Shown: positions 46,301 through 56,680, counted from the stretch's first letter. The stretch: 64,000 nt of DNA from Owenia fusiformis (GCA_903813345.2 CAIIXF020000004.1:1-64000), one strand, 5' to 3'. The notes: a model not told the origin generated them from the sequence alone. A program made the numbers and translations.

Positions 46301-49300
46301 GGAATCTGCCTAAGATTCCCAGTGGCTCCTAAATCGATGAAGATCCTCTAAGTTCCTCAATATGTGGAATCTGCCTAAGATTCCCAGTAGCTCCTAAATC
46401 GATGAAGATCCTTTAAGTTCCTCAATATGTGGAATCTGCCTAAGATTCCCAGTAGCTCCTAAATCGATGAAGATCCTTTAAGTTCCTCAATATGTGGAAT
46501 CTGCCTAAGATTCCCAGTAGCTCCTAAATCGATGAAGATCCTTTAAGTTCCTCAATATGTGGAATCTGCCTAAGATTCCCTGTAGTTCCTAAATCGATGA
46601 AGATCCTTTAAGTTCCTCAATATGTGGAATCTGCCTAAGATTCCCAGTAGCTCCTAAATCGATGAAGATCCTTTAAGTTCTTCAATATGTGGAATCTGCC
46701 TAAGATTCCCAGTAGCTCCTAAATCGATGAAGATCCTTTAAGTTCTTCAATATGTGGAATCTGCCTAAGATTCCCAGTAGCTCCTTAATCGATGAAGATC
46801 CTTTAAGTTTCTCAATATGTGGAATCTGCCTAAGTTTCCCAGTAGCTCCTAAATCGATGAAGATCCTCTAAGTTCCTCAATATGTGGAATCTGCCTAAGA
46901 TTCCCTGTAGTTCCTAAATAAACTAAGTGTCTCGTCGGGGGTGACACTATTCAACTTCCCCAACAGGCAACAGCGATGAAGATCCTCTAGGTTCCTCAAT
47001 ATGTGGAATCTGCCTAAGATTCCCCGTAGCTCCTAAATCGATGAAGATCCTCTAAGTTCCTCAATATGTGGAATCTGCCTAAGATTCCCTGTAGTTCCTA
47101 AATAAACTAAGTGTCTCGTCGGGGGTGACACTATTCAACTTCCCCAACAGGCAACAGCGATGAAGATCCTCTAGGTTCCTCAATATGTGGAATCTGCCTA
47201 AGATTCCCCGTAGTTCCTAAATAAACTAAGTGTCTCGTACTTAGTTTCCATTAAGTCATCCAGGTTGAGTGCAAATATTCCAAGTTCCTCAACAGCTCCT
47301 CCAAATGAGCTGAGTTTCTGGTACTTATTCTCAATCAGGTTTGAGTTATATAGACAATGTCGGGAAATGACAGAGTTTCTCAGTCCAGCTGTATTTCCAT
47401 AATCAGGCTGGAATATTCCTCAATCCAGCAGAGTCCTTCAAACAGGCTTGAGTTGTCTCAACTATGTCGGGAAATGACAGAGTTTCTCAGTCCAGCTGTA
47501 TTTCTTCAGTCAGGCTGGGATATTATATAAACAATGTCGGGAAATGACAGAGTTTCTCAATCCATCAAAGTTCCTCAATCAGGCTGGAATATTATGAACT
47601 TTGTCTGGGAATGGCAAAGTTCCTCAATCCAATAGTATTTCTTCAGTCAGGCTGGAATATTGTATAAACTATGTCGGTAAATGACAAAGTTTCTCAATCC
47701 AGAAAAGTTCCTCAATCAGGCTGGAATATTATGAACTTTGTCTGGAAATGGCAAAGTTCCTCAGTCCAGTAGTATTTCTTCAGTCAGGCTGGAATATTGT
47801 ATAAACTATGTCGGGAAATGACAAAGTTTCTCAATCCAGAAAAGTTCCTCAATCAGGCTGGAATATTATGAACTTTGTCTGGAAATGGCAAAGTTCCTCA
47901 GTCCAGTAGTATTTCTTCAGTCAGGCTGGAATATTGTATAAACTATGTCGGGAAATGACAAAGTTTCTCAGTCCAGCAAAGTTCCTCAATCAGGCTGGAA
48001 TATTATGAACTTGGAAATATAATTCAGATCTCATTTGGTGAGCTTGCTTAGGTAGCAGATGGACGTTTCATTGTAATCGAACTTCAACACTGAGAATCCT
48101 GGAAATGGCAAAGTTCCTCAATCCAGCAGTATTTCTTCAGTCAACAAATTGATGACAAATAATTGATCTAAAAATGGCTAAGTTTCTCAAGTTAACTAAA
48201 TTATGAAAAGAATAATGTAAGTTTCTCAACCTCAAAAATGGCAAAGTTTCTCAAGTTAACAATTGATTTCGAAAAATGGCAAAGTTTCTCAAGTTAACAA
48301 TAGAAAAAAAAACAAGTTACTTAATAACACCTGAAAATACAAGTTGATGGCACTCCTTCTCAATCAGGCTGGAATAATGTAAACTAAGTCTGGTAATGAC
48401 AAAGTTTCTCGTTCCAGCAGTAATTCTTTAATCGGCTGAAATATTATAAAAACTTTGCCTGGAAATGACAAAGTTTCTCGGTTCAGCAGTATTTCATCAA
48501 ACGGCTTGAATACTCTAAACTATGCCTGGAATTGACAAAGTTCATCGATCTAGCAGTAATTCTTCAATCGGGCTGAAATATTCTAAAACTTTGCCTGGAA
48601 ATGACAAAGTTTCTCGGCTCAGCAGTATTTCATCAAACGGGCTGGAATATTCTAAACTATGCCTGGAAATGACAAAGTTTCTCGGTCCAGCAGTATCTCT
48701 TCAATCAGGCTGGAGTTATCTAAACTATGTCTGGACATGACAAAGTTCCTCGATCCAGCAGTATTTCTTCAAACAGGCTGAAATATTCTAAAACTTTGCC
48801 TGGAAATGACAAAGTTTCTCGGTTCAGCAGTATTTCATCAAACGGGCTGGAATATTCTAAACTATGCCTGGAAATGACGACGTTTCTCGATCCAGCAGTA
48901 ATTCTTCAGTCGGGCTGAAATATTCTAAAACTTTGCCTGGAAATGACAAAGTTTCTCGGTCCAGCAGTATCCCTTCAATCAGGCTGGAGTTATCTAAACT
49001 ATGTCTGGAAATGACAAAGTTCCTCGATCCAGCAAATCTTCTAAGTTTCTCATCAATCCTCAAATGAAACACTGGCACGGGAGATGTGTTCCCATCAAAT
49101 GTTGCCTACGTGTCTGGCTTGTTGTATGCTCACTCCGTATTTATACCCCTGACATGTATGGAACATGTAGTATGATCACGTGAATGGCTGATGCAATACC
49201 TCGTCACCGGATGTAATCACTGAATCAGGATATTAGTTTCGTAAAAATAACTGGCTTCACTTACAAATCACGATCTCGGCTTTTACACCCAATATCAATA

Positions 49301-52300
49301 CATGTTTGGTACATAATCAACAAGATTATAGTATAAACTCAATAAATATAACCATAAATGATCGCTATCTAGTCTAATTACGCTTCGATTTGATCGAATT
49401 GAAAGCAGGAAGTGATAATTTCTGTAAAATGATAGTCAAGAGTTCTCGATCAACCGTAACCATAGTCACTGGTAAAACTACCCGATCAACATTAACTAAA
49501 TCTGAACTCGATAAAATAAAAAGTTGCTAACACCTCTGTAAGTACAAATAAAGTGCTTTAATCGATACTACAATCAAAGATCTTAATAATCTCAACTGTG
49601 AAGCACTTAAATCAAAAAAATTTAAAATCAAAATTTTGTTACAGTACGCTTGGGTGAGCTGTTTTTGTTGAAAACGTGCGATTATGTAATTTGCATGGAG
49701 GAGCTTATTGCTTTTCGTGATACCTGTGGGGAAGGCTCACTAGGTGCTGCGAGAGCAAATTGCGAACGTGGCATGGGCAGTACAAAAATGAAGCCTCGAT
49801 CAATTAGGGGCGGAGAATTCTGATTTTGTAACTGATACTCGGAGGATGTTTTCGAATGAATTAATTGAATGTATTAAGAGATGTAAATACCAATATGTAA
49901 ATCAGGTGGTATTATGTAATGGGATGACAAGGCCGTTAATACCTTATACAAGATGAATGTGATATATTTGTTAGGAGTACAAACTTTCAAGGGAAACCAT
50001 TGTGAAAGTCGACATTGAGAATGGTATGGCAGAAGTCGACAATACCAAAAAAGGCTATAACGTGTACAATGACTTTAACATGGTAAGATACCTTGTTTAC
50101 CGATGTTTGACATGCATATCTAAGATCAGTTGATTAAAGGCGAATACCATTTAGCATATTTTAGTGTATTTCACGTTGGTAATCATTGATGATTGTCTTA
50201 ATGATGTAACAAACTCGAAAAATAATGAAAAACAACATTTTTGTGTGATGGCACCTTCCGTTTTGTTCTTAATATATCATATATATTAATGATATATCAA
50301 TATTTCAGGATTCTCAGTGTTGAAGTTCGATTACAATGAAACGTCCATCTGCTACCTAAGCAAGCTCACCAAATGAGATCTGAATTATATTAATGTTTAT
50401 ATTTCAGGATTCTCAGTGCTGAAGATCGATTACAATGAAACGTCCATCTGCTACCTAAGCAAGCTCACCAAATGAGATCTAAATTATATTAATGTTTATA
50501 TTTCAGGATTCTCAGTGTTGAAGCTCGATTACAATGAAACGTTCATCTGCTACCTAAGCAAGCTCACCAAATGAGATCTGAATTATATTAATGTTTATAT
50601 TTCAGGATTCTCAGTGTTGAAGCTCGATTACAATGAAACGTTCATCTGCTACCTAAGCAAGCTCACCAAATGAGATTTGAATTATATTAATGTTTATATT
50701 TCAGGATTCTCAGTGTTGAAGCTCGATTACAATGAAACGTCCAACTGCTACCTTAGCAAGCTCACCAAATGAGATCTGACTCATGTAAATGTTCGTATTT
50801 CAGGGTTTCTCAGTGTTGAAGCTCGGCTACAATAATACCTACATCTGCTACCTAAGCAAGCTCACCAAATGAGATCTGAATTATATTAATGTTTATATTT
50901 CAGGGTTTCTCAGTGTTGAAGCTCGATTACAATGAAACGTTCATCTGCTACCTAAGCAAGCTCACCAAATGAGATCTGAATTATATTAATGTTTATATTT
51001 CAGGGTTTCTCAGTGTTGAAGCTCGGCTACAATAATACCTTCATCTGCTATCTAAGCAAGCTCACCAAATGAGATCTGAATTATATTAATGTTTATATTT
51101 CAGGGTTTCTCAGTGTTGAAGCTCGGCTACAATAATACCTTCATCTGCTATCTAAGCAAGCTTACCAAATGAGATCTGAATTATATTAATGTTTATATTT
51201 CAGGGTTTCTCAGTGTTGAAGCTCGGCTACAATAATACCTTCATCTGCTATCTAAGCAAGCTCACCAAATGAGATCTGAATTATATTAATGTTTATATTT
51301 CAGGGTTTCTCAGTGTTGAAGCTCGGCTACAATAATACCTTCATCTGCTATCTAAGCAAGCTCACCAAATGAGATCTGAATTATATTAATGTTTATATTT
51401 CAGGGTTTCTCAGTGTTGAAGCTCGGCTACAATAATACCTTCATCTGCTATCTAAGCAAGCTCACCAAATGAGATCTGAATTATATTAATGTTTATATTT
51501 CAGGATTCTCAGTGTTGAAGCTCGATTACAATGAAACGTCCATCTGCTACCTAAGCAAGCTCACCAAATGAGATCTGAATTATATTAATGTTTATATTTC
51601 AGGGTTTCTCAGTGTTGAAGCTCGGCTACAATAATACCTTCATCTGCTATCTAAGCAAGCTCACCAAATGAGATCTGAATTATATTAATGTTTATATTTC
51701 AGGGTTTCTCAGTGTTGAAGCTCGGCTACAATAATACCTTCATCTGCTATCTAAGCAAGCTTACCAAATGAGATCTGAATTATATTAATGTTTATATTTC
51801 AGGGTTTCTCAGTGTTGAAGCTCGGCTACAATAATACCTTCATCTGCTATCTAAGCAAGCTTACCAAATGAGATCTGAATTATATTAATGTTTATATTTC
51901 AGGGTTTCTCAGTGTTGAAGCTCGGCTACAATAATACCTTCATCTGCTATCTAAGCAAGCTCATCAAATGAGATCTGAATTATATTAATGTTTATATTTC
52001 AGGGTTTCTCAGTGTTGAAGCTCGGCTACAATAATACCTTCATCTGCTACCTAAGCAAGCTCACCAAATGAGATCTGAATTATATTAATGTTTATATTTC
52101 AGGGTTTCTCTGTGTTGAAGCTTAGTTATAATAATACCTTCATCTGCTATCTAAGCAAGCTCATCAAATGAGATCTGAATTATATTAATGTTCGTATTTC
52201 AGGGTTTCTCAGTGTTGAAGCTCGGCTACAATGAAACGTCCATCTGCTTCCTAAGCAAACTCACCAAATAAGATCTGACTCGTGTAAATGTTCGTATTTC

Positions 52301-55300
52301 AGGGTTTCTCAGTGTTGAAGCTCGGCTACAATAATACCTACATCTGCTATCTTAGCAAGCTCACCAAATAAGATCTGACTCATGTAAATGTTCGTATTTC
52401 AGGGTTTCTCAGTGTTGAAGCTCGGCTACAATAATACCTACATCTGCTACCTTAGCAAGCTCACCAAATAAGATCTGACTCATGTAAATGTTCGTATTTC
52501 AGGGTTTCTCAGTGTTGAAGCTCGGCTACAATAATACCTACATCTGCTACCTTAGCAAGCTCACCAAATAAGATCTGACTCATGTAAATGTTCGTATTTC
52601 AGGGTTTCTCAGTGTTGAAGCTCGGCTACAATAATACCTTCATCTGCTACCTAAGCAAGCTCACCAAATGAGATCTGACTCATGTAAATGTTCGTATTTC
52701 AGGGTTTCTCAGTGTTGAAGCTCGGCTACAATAATACCTACATCTGCTACCTTAGCAAGCTCACCAAATGAGATCTGACTCATGTAAATGTTCGTATTTC
52801 AGGGTTTCTCAGTGTTGAAGCTCGGCTACAATAATACCTACATCTGCTACCTTAGCAAGCTCACCAAATGAGATCTGACTCATGTAAATGTTCGTATTTC
52901 AGGGTTTCTCAGTGTTGAAGCTCGGCTACAATAATACCTACATCTGCTACCTTAGCAAGCTCACCAAATAAGATCTGACTCATGTAAATGTTCGTATTTC
53001 AGGGTTTCTCAGTGTTGAAGCTCGGCTACAATAATACTTTCATCTGCTATCTAAGCAAGCTCACCAAATGAGATCTGAATTATATTAATGTTTGTATTTC
53101 AGGGTTTCTCAGTGTTGAAGCTCGGCTACAATAATACTTTCATCTGCTATCTAAGCAAGCTCACCAAATAAGATCTGAATTATATTAATGTTTATATTTC
53201 AGGGTTTCTCAGTGTTGAAGCTCGGCTACAATAATACCTTCATCTGCTACCTAAGCAAGCTCACCAAATAAGATCTGAATTATATTAATGTTCGTATTTC
53301 AGGGTTTCTCAGTGTTGAAGCTCAGCTACAATAATACTTTCATCTGCTATCTAAGCAAGCTCACCAAATAAGATCTGAATTATATTAATGTTTATATTTC
53401 AGGGTTTCTCAGTGTTGAAGCTCGGCTACAGTAATACCTTCATCTGCTACCTAAGCAAGCTCACCAAATAAGATCTGAATTATATTAATGTTTATATTTC
53501 AGGGTTTCTCAGTGTTGAAGCTCGGCTACAATAATACTTTCATCTGCTACCTAAGCAAGCTCATCAAATGAGATCTGAATTATATTAATGTTTATATTTC
53601 AGGGTTTCTCAGTGTTGAAGCTCGGCTACAATAGCTCACCAAATAAGATCTGAATTATATTAATGTTTATATTTCAGGGTTTCTCAGTGTTGAAGCTCGG
53701 CTACAATAATACCTTCATCTGCTACCTAAGCAAGCTCACCAAATGAGATCTGAATTATATTAATGTTTATATTTCAGGGTTTCTCAGTGTTGAAGCTCGG
53801 CTACAATAGTACCTTCATCTGCTACCTAAGCAAGCTCATCAAATGAGATCTGAATTATATTAATGTTTATATTTCAGGGTTTCTCAGTGTTGAAGCTCGG
53901 CTACAATAATACTTTCATCTGCTACCTAAGCAAGCTCATCAAATGAGATCTGAATTATATTAAAGGGGCAACAAGGCCTGTAGGGAGAAAATAGGAAAAT
54001 CAAAAAAAATTCTGAGCTATCAAGGCAACATTTGGCTTAACATCTTCTTTGACATACCTATTTTCTTAAAATGTATGGATAAACTATCAATTTCAGCCTT
54101 AAGAAGTGTAAATTCAGTTCAAAGCTTGAAAAAGGGGAAATCCACTTTTATATTTTTAAGATCCACCATGTTTCAAGAGGAATATCAGCTAAAATAATTT
54201 TTATCTAGGGGGTTTCTTTGTAGATAATAAAAATAGATGTTAGTCTTGATGAAATATCCAAACTTAAATATATTTTGGCACTGGTCCATGATCGTTGAAT
54301 GGCCCCTCTGCACTAATTGTTGCACCTTTAATGTTTATATTTCAGGGTTTCTCAGTGTTGAAGCTCGGCTACAATAATACCTTCATCTGCTATCTAAGCA
54401 AGCTCATCAAATGAGATCTGAATTATATTAATGTTTATATTTCAGGGTTTCTCAGTGTTGAAGCTCGGCTACAATAATACCTACATCTGCTATCTTAGCA
54501 AGCTCACCAAATAAGATCTGAATTATATTAATGTTTATATTTCAGGGTTTCTCAGTGTTGAAGCTCGGCTACAATAATACCTACATCTGCTATCTTAGCA
54601 AGCTCACCAAGGGTGTCCTTTCTCCAGCAGCAATGCAGAGTTATTTGGAGTACCATCCTGTAAGTTCATCTAGTTGCGCTCTCCAAGAGGTCATCTACAG
54701 AATCTTAGTTTCTAATTTTCTAATTGATTTCTTAATTCTGCAAGACCCATCCTTCAGAATGGTTGATCATGTCTTCTCCGCTAACACCAAAATTACAGTA
54801 TGGCCTGAACTGGATGCGAAATGAGAGAATATGTATTTCATCACGTTTATGGTTTTAAATGAGAGGCGTAATTGATTGATATGTCACACAACAATGAAAG
54901 ATGTTTTACAAAATGTACAGAGACTAAAAAATTGCATTTCATAGTTAATTTGTGTATGAATGGAAAACAATAATGACAAATCGTAAATAATTCTTGTGTA
55001 TTATTTTAAGGATGGGGAAGAGATAACATCACACGACAAGGACGCTGATTTGCCACATTTAATGCAAGCCAAAGAGGAAATACGTGACCGTGGATTTCTG
55101 GGACATCAAGAACGAGATTCGTGCGCAGGGTCCCCCATACATTGGCTCGTCCCTGCCACTGAAGAAGTACCAGATGGTGATGCTGATGATGATACAATTG
55201 TTAGTGAGGCTAATGGAAATGATGTCACGACTGGTATGTTGCTATTGTAAATAATGTATTTCTCTTAATTACTATATGGATATAATAAAGCGAATAAATC

Positions 55301-56042
55301 TCATTGAGATTAGTATTCACGGTCCGTAAAAGTGAGCAGCCTAACCTTAAAACCCAAATGATCTATACGTCATAGGTACATCCAAAACATCCATAAATGT
55401 GTGTTGAAGGTGACTTCTGTTAGCGCACCTCAAATTAACGGTTGATTTGACAGTGTTGCGAACTCACATTAAATCATCGTTAGTCAATTAAAGTTTGATA
55501 TTTGTAAACATGTGCGATATGGAAACAGAAAATAAATAAGATTAATTATGTTTACTACAGGAACTCCTCACAATGCATCATTAGTGAGAGAGAAAAGGGA
55601 CAAAAGCCACAGTAAGCACCACAGCAAACACAAGTCCCACAGCAAACACAAGTCCCACAGCAAATACCACAGTCACAGTAGTAGTAGTAGTAGCAGCAGT
55701 AGCAGTAGCAGCAGCAGCAGTGGAAGCAGTGATAGCGATCATGGAAGCTGCTACAGTCGTAAACAAAGATATCTTTGCTACTCGGGTGCGGATTACTGCT
55801 GCGTTGGGTGCTGCATTCCCGGATGTGGGCCATCTCCTTGTTGCTACTCTGCCGGTTGTTGTCGCCGTGGTGATAGCTCTGATGATAGCTCCAGTAGTTC
55901 GAGCGACTCCAGTCACTCTAGCCACAGTCACCATAGCAAACACAGTAAACATAAACATCACAGCCATAAGCATAGCAGCAAACACAGCAGCAAACATCAT
56001 AGCCACAGCAGCCACAGCAGTCATAGCAGTCATAGCAAATAA
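40262..56042 (+). CDS. BRICHOS-domain type II membrane precursor with a furin-released His/Ser/Cys-rich peptide
   Basis: The six coding exons are 40262-40303, 43924-44064, 49975-50082, 54546-54659, 55011-55233 and 55561-56042 (phases 0,0,0,0,1; about 369 aa). The N-terminus is cytosolic and lysine-rich, with a transmembrane helix at about 27-49, then a linker. The BRICHOS domain spans about 75-185: Asp94 in VYNDF, Cys112 in TYICYL, and Cys173 in CAGSPIHWLVPA, the typical closing motif. REKR at 219-222 is a furin-type site. The released part (223-369) is His/Ser/Lys-rich at both ends with an 11-Cys centre. BRICHOS precursors chaperone aggregation-prone segments (surfactant protein C, chondromodulin/tenomodulin) or deliver antimicrobial peptides (arenicins). 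The released peptide could be antimicrobial, metal-binding or structural; I cannot tell which. Intron 3 carries an array of exon-4 acceptor copies. Confidence 0.85.
40670..40900. mobile_element. fold-back MITE in BRICHOS intron 1
   Basis: TGTATTGCTACTGAGATTGT and ACAATCTCAGTAGCAATACA are inverted about 70 bp apart, followed by GTTATTGAATGATTTGAAGT. The whole corresponds, in reverse complement, to 59210-59525. No coding sequence is present. Confidence 0.7.
40978..41769. mobile_element. 792-bp element with CTATCACACCAAACTAGTT ends
   Basis: CTATCACACCAAACTAGTT at 40978 is matched by its reverse complement ending at 41769. The interior contains repeated ACGT/GTTCGT-rich words. Partial relatives are at 5180-5340 and 15640-15905. 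It lies in intron 1 of the BRICHOS gene. A poly-C run abuts its left end. Confidence 0.7.
41770..43923. repeat. rest of BRICHOS intron 1, including a palindromic segment of about 1 kb
   Basis: Arms at 42245-42425 and about 42960-43215 pair: AAGTATTTTCCTATTGAG with the complement near 43190, AAGTTTGTGACGTCA with TGACGTCACAAACTT, and GCAGAGCAGCC-type centres. This is probably an inverted-repeat transposon. A poly-C run occurs at about 41899-41914. Nothing coding was recognised. Confidence 0.5.
43924..44064 (+). CDS. BRICHOS gene exon 2: transmembrane helix
   Basis: It encodes DPENPAAKSNKKYVIAAA, then a run of hydrophobic residues (VVLILVITLGGVLL) and KLTNEFASDTIK. Lysines before the helix predict the N-terminus inside, so type II. 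The acceptor is ACGTTTAAG, with a CTAAATGAC branch-like site. The donor is AAG/GTAAAC. Confidence 0.85.
44160..44300. repeat. left arm of an inverted pair bounding most of BRICHOS intron 2
   Basis: CAATTTGCTCACGCAGCACT and GATATCACGAAAA here match, in reverse complement, 49695-49760 (GTGCTGCGAGAGCAAATTG, TTTTCGTGATACC) at about 80% over 65 bp or more. The enclosed 5.4 kb is mostly minisatellite, which is the layout of a fold-back element. Confidence 0.55.
44975..47230. repeat. 65-bp minisatellite, about 34 copies, in BRICHOS intron 2
   Basis: TTCCTCAATATGTGGAATCT, GCCTAAGATTCCCAGTAGCT and CCTAAATCGATGAAGATCCT make a 65-bp unit. Two longer units near 46910 and 47100 carry an extra block, AACTAAGTGTCTCGTCGGGG. 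Copies are nearly identical, so the array is recently homogenised. Confidence 0.95.
47280..49065. repeat. second minisatellite of BRICHOS intron 2 (GGAAATGACAAAGTTTCTC units)
   Basis: Units of about 60-125 bp share TCTGGAAATGACAAAGTTTC, CTCAATCCAGCAGTATTTCT and TCAATCAGGCTGGAATATT. Related wording links it to the 65-bp array before it. The apparent short frames (for example from 48522) are repeat artefacts. The array contains one inverted copy of the exon-4 unit at 48017-48100. Confidence 0.9.
48017..48100 (-). repeat. inverted single copy of the BRICHOS exon-4 acceptor unit
   Basis: The reverse complement reads AGGATTCTCAGTGTTGAAGT, then TCGATTACAATGAAACG and the CACCAAATGAGATCTGAATT end. 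It equals the first unit of the intron 3 array (from 50306) over about 84 bp, including the GAAGTTCG variant found only in that unit. It sits within the GGAAATGGCAAAG minisatellite. Confidence 0.9.
49066..49974. other. rest of BRICHOS intron 2, including the right arm of the inverted pair
   Basis: The right arm (about 49690-49790) complements 44160-44300. The remainder (49080-49680) is unique-looking AT-rich sequence without a gene. Confidence 0.45.
49975..50082 (+). CDS. BRICHOS gene exon 3: linker and first BRICHOS strand
   Basis: The acceptor is ATTTGTTAG and the donor ATG/GTAAGA. It encodes EYKLSRETIVKVDIENGMA and then KKGYNVYNDFNM. The VYNDF aspartate lies 18 residues before the first BRICHOS cysteine, as in the family. 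It is in phase 0 on both sides. Confidence 0.85.
50300..54545 (+). repeat. tandem array of about 39 decoy 3' splice sites with partial BRICHOS exon 4
   Basis: Each unit of about 100 bp (99 in one subtype) holds ATGTTTATATTTCAG, then GGTTTCTCAGTGTTGAAGCT, and codes SVLKLGYNNTFICYLSKLTK before a TGA or TAA. Counting the CAG acceptors gives 39 before the true one at 54543-54545. Three subtypes occur. Type A (GGATTCTC, GATTACAATGAAACG; 99 bp; first five units and one near 51501) is out of frame with exon 3. Type B is most common. Type C (CATGTAAATGTTCGTATTTCAG) appears near 50801 and about 52200-53000. One unit near 53600 is shortened. A MITE splits the array at 53964-54327. Confidence 0.95.
53964..54327. 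mobile_element. TTAA-flanked MITE, copy 2, inserted in the decoy-exon array
   Basis: AGGGGCAACAAGGCC (53964) and TAATTGTTGCACCT (54327) are flanked by TTAA on both sides. The target was the TTAA in TATATTAATGTTT of one array unit, and the unit continues on the other side. It is 364 bp long and homologous to 28023-28372. Confidence 0.9.
54546..54659 (+). CDS. BRICHOS gene exon 4: first conserved cysteine
   Basis: The acceptor is TTTATATTTCAG and the donor CCT/GTAAGT. It encodes GFSVLKLGYNNTYICYL, then SKLTKGVLSPAAMQ and SYLEYHP. Its acceptor and first 66 bp are the last copy of the array in intron 3. It differs from the decoys by reading AAGGGT where they read AAATGA or AAATAA. Confidence 0.9.
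55011..55233 (+). CDS. BRICHOS gene exon 5: end of the BRICHOS domain and acidic linker
   Basis: The acceptor is TTATTTTAAG and the donor ACTG/GTATGT, phase 1. It encodes DGEEITSHDKDADLP, then GFLGHQERDSCAGSPIHW and an acidic stretch EEVPDGDADDDTIVSE. The Cys followed by a P-x-x-W-L motif is the characteristic BRICHOS ending. A second frame over the middle of the exon is also open but does not join exon 6. Confidence 0.85.
55561..56042 (+). CDS. BRICHOS gene exon 6: furin site and His/Ser/Lys/Cys-rich C-terminal peptide
   Basis: The acceptor is TTTACTACAG. After NAS (a possible glycosylation site) comes LVREKRDK, a furin-type cleavage site. Then follow SHSKHHSKHKSHSKH-type repeats, a serine run and GSSDSDHG. 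The cysteine-rich core reads CYSRKQRYLCYSG, DYCCVGCCIPGCG, PSPCCYSAGCCRRG. A second Ser/His/Lys repeat tract closes before TAA. The AGC CAC AGC AAA-type microsatellite codons suggest growth by slippage. Confidence 0.9.
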
Positions 56043-56674
56043 AGGACTGATAAACTACATTTAGCTCGATTATGCTCATTATGCACATTGCTTCGTACTA
56101 TTTTATATTCCTAACCCATAACATGACTCGTGAAAGTGGAATGATTTGAAGAAAACTAGCAGCTTTCGGTCCGTAATTTGGTATAATGCCACGTTATATG
56201 CATTTCTCAGCCTATTAGTGGCTTGTGATATAACGGTTTTGGTGTGAACCCTAAATAACTTATAATGGTATTGATCTTAATTGATAATAATAATTTTTGT
56301 TATGAGCATAAACTTTGCAAAATTGGAGTCGTATAGTTCAACTTGGCTCTGTGGAATTAATGTGCATGTTTTTGTTTGTATTCGCGAATGTAACTTTCTG
56401 TGTCGGCTACCGGATTAACTTATTAATTACTTATTAGTGTGAAGAGTCAATGTTATAGTAACCTGCCTATGCATTTTGCAGTACATAAAGTGATTTAACA
56501 TTAAGAGTGAATGTTATGGTAACATGCCCATGCATTTTGCTGAATATAAAGTGATTTAACATTAAGAGTGAATGTTATGGTAACATGCCCATGCATTTTG
56601 CAGTGCATAAAGTGATTTAACATTAAGATCGAGTGTCACATCAAAATAGGAAAGAAAATAGGTTTTTAAGCATT

Positions 56675-56680
56675 AATAAA
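56675..56680 (+). terminator. candidate polyadenylation signal of the BRICHOS gene
   Basis: AATAAA lies about 630 bp after the stop codon. Three tandem copies of about 60 bp (AAGTGATTTAACATTAAGAG) fill 56445-56640 of the presumed 3' UTR. Weaker variants such as AATATA lie nearer the stop. Confidence 0.4.

Noticed and set aside
48522-49078. Short serine-rich frames in BRICHOS intron 2
   Set aside because: They follow the minisatellite period, overlap on both strands and have no gene structure.
55555-56064. Antisense and alternative-frame proteins opposite BRICHOS exon 6 (Ala/Thr/Val-rich)
   Set aside because: These are shadows of the AGC/CAC/AAA codon repeats of the real exon, which is fixed by splice phase and domain logic.
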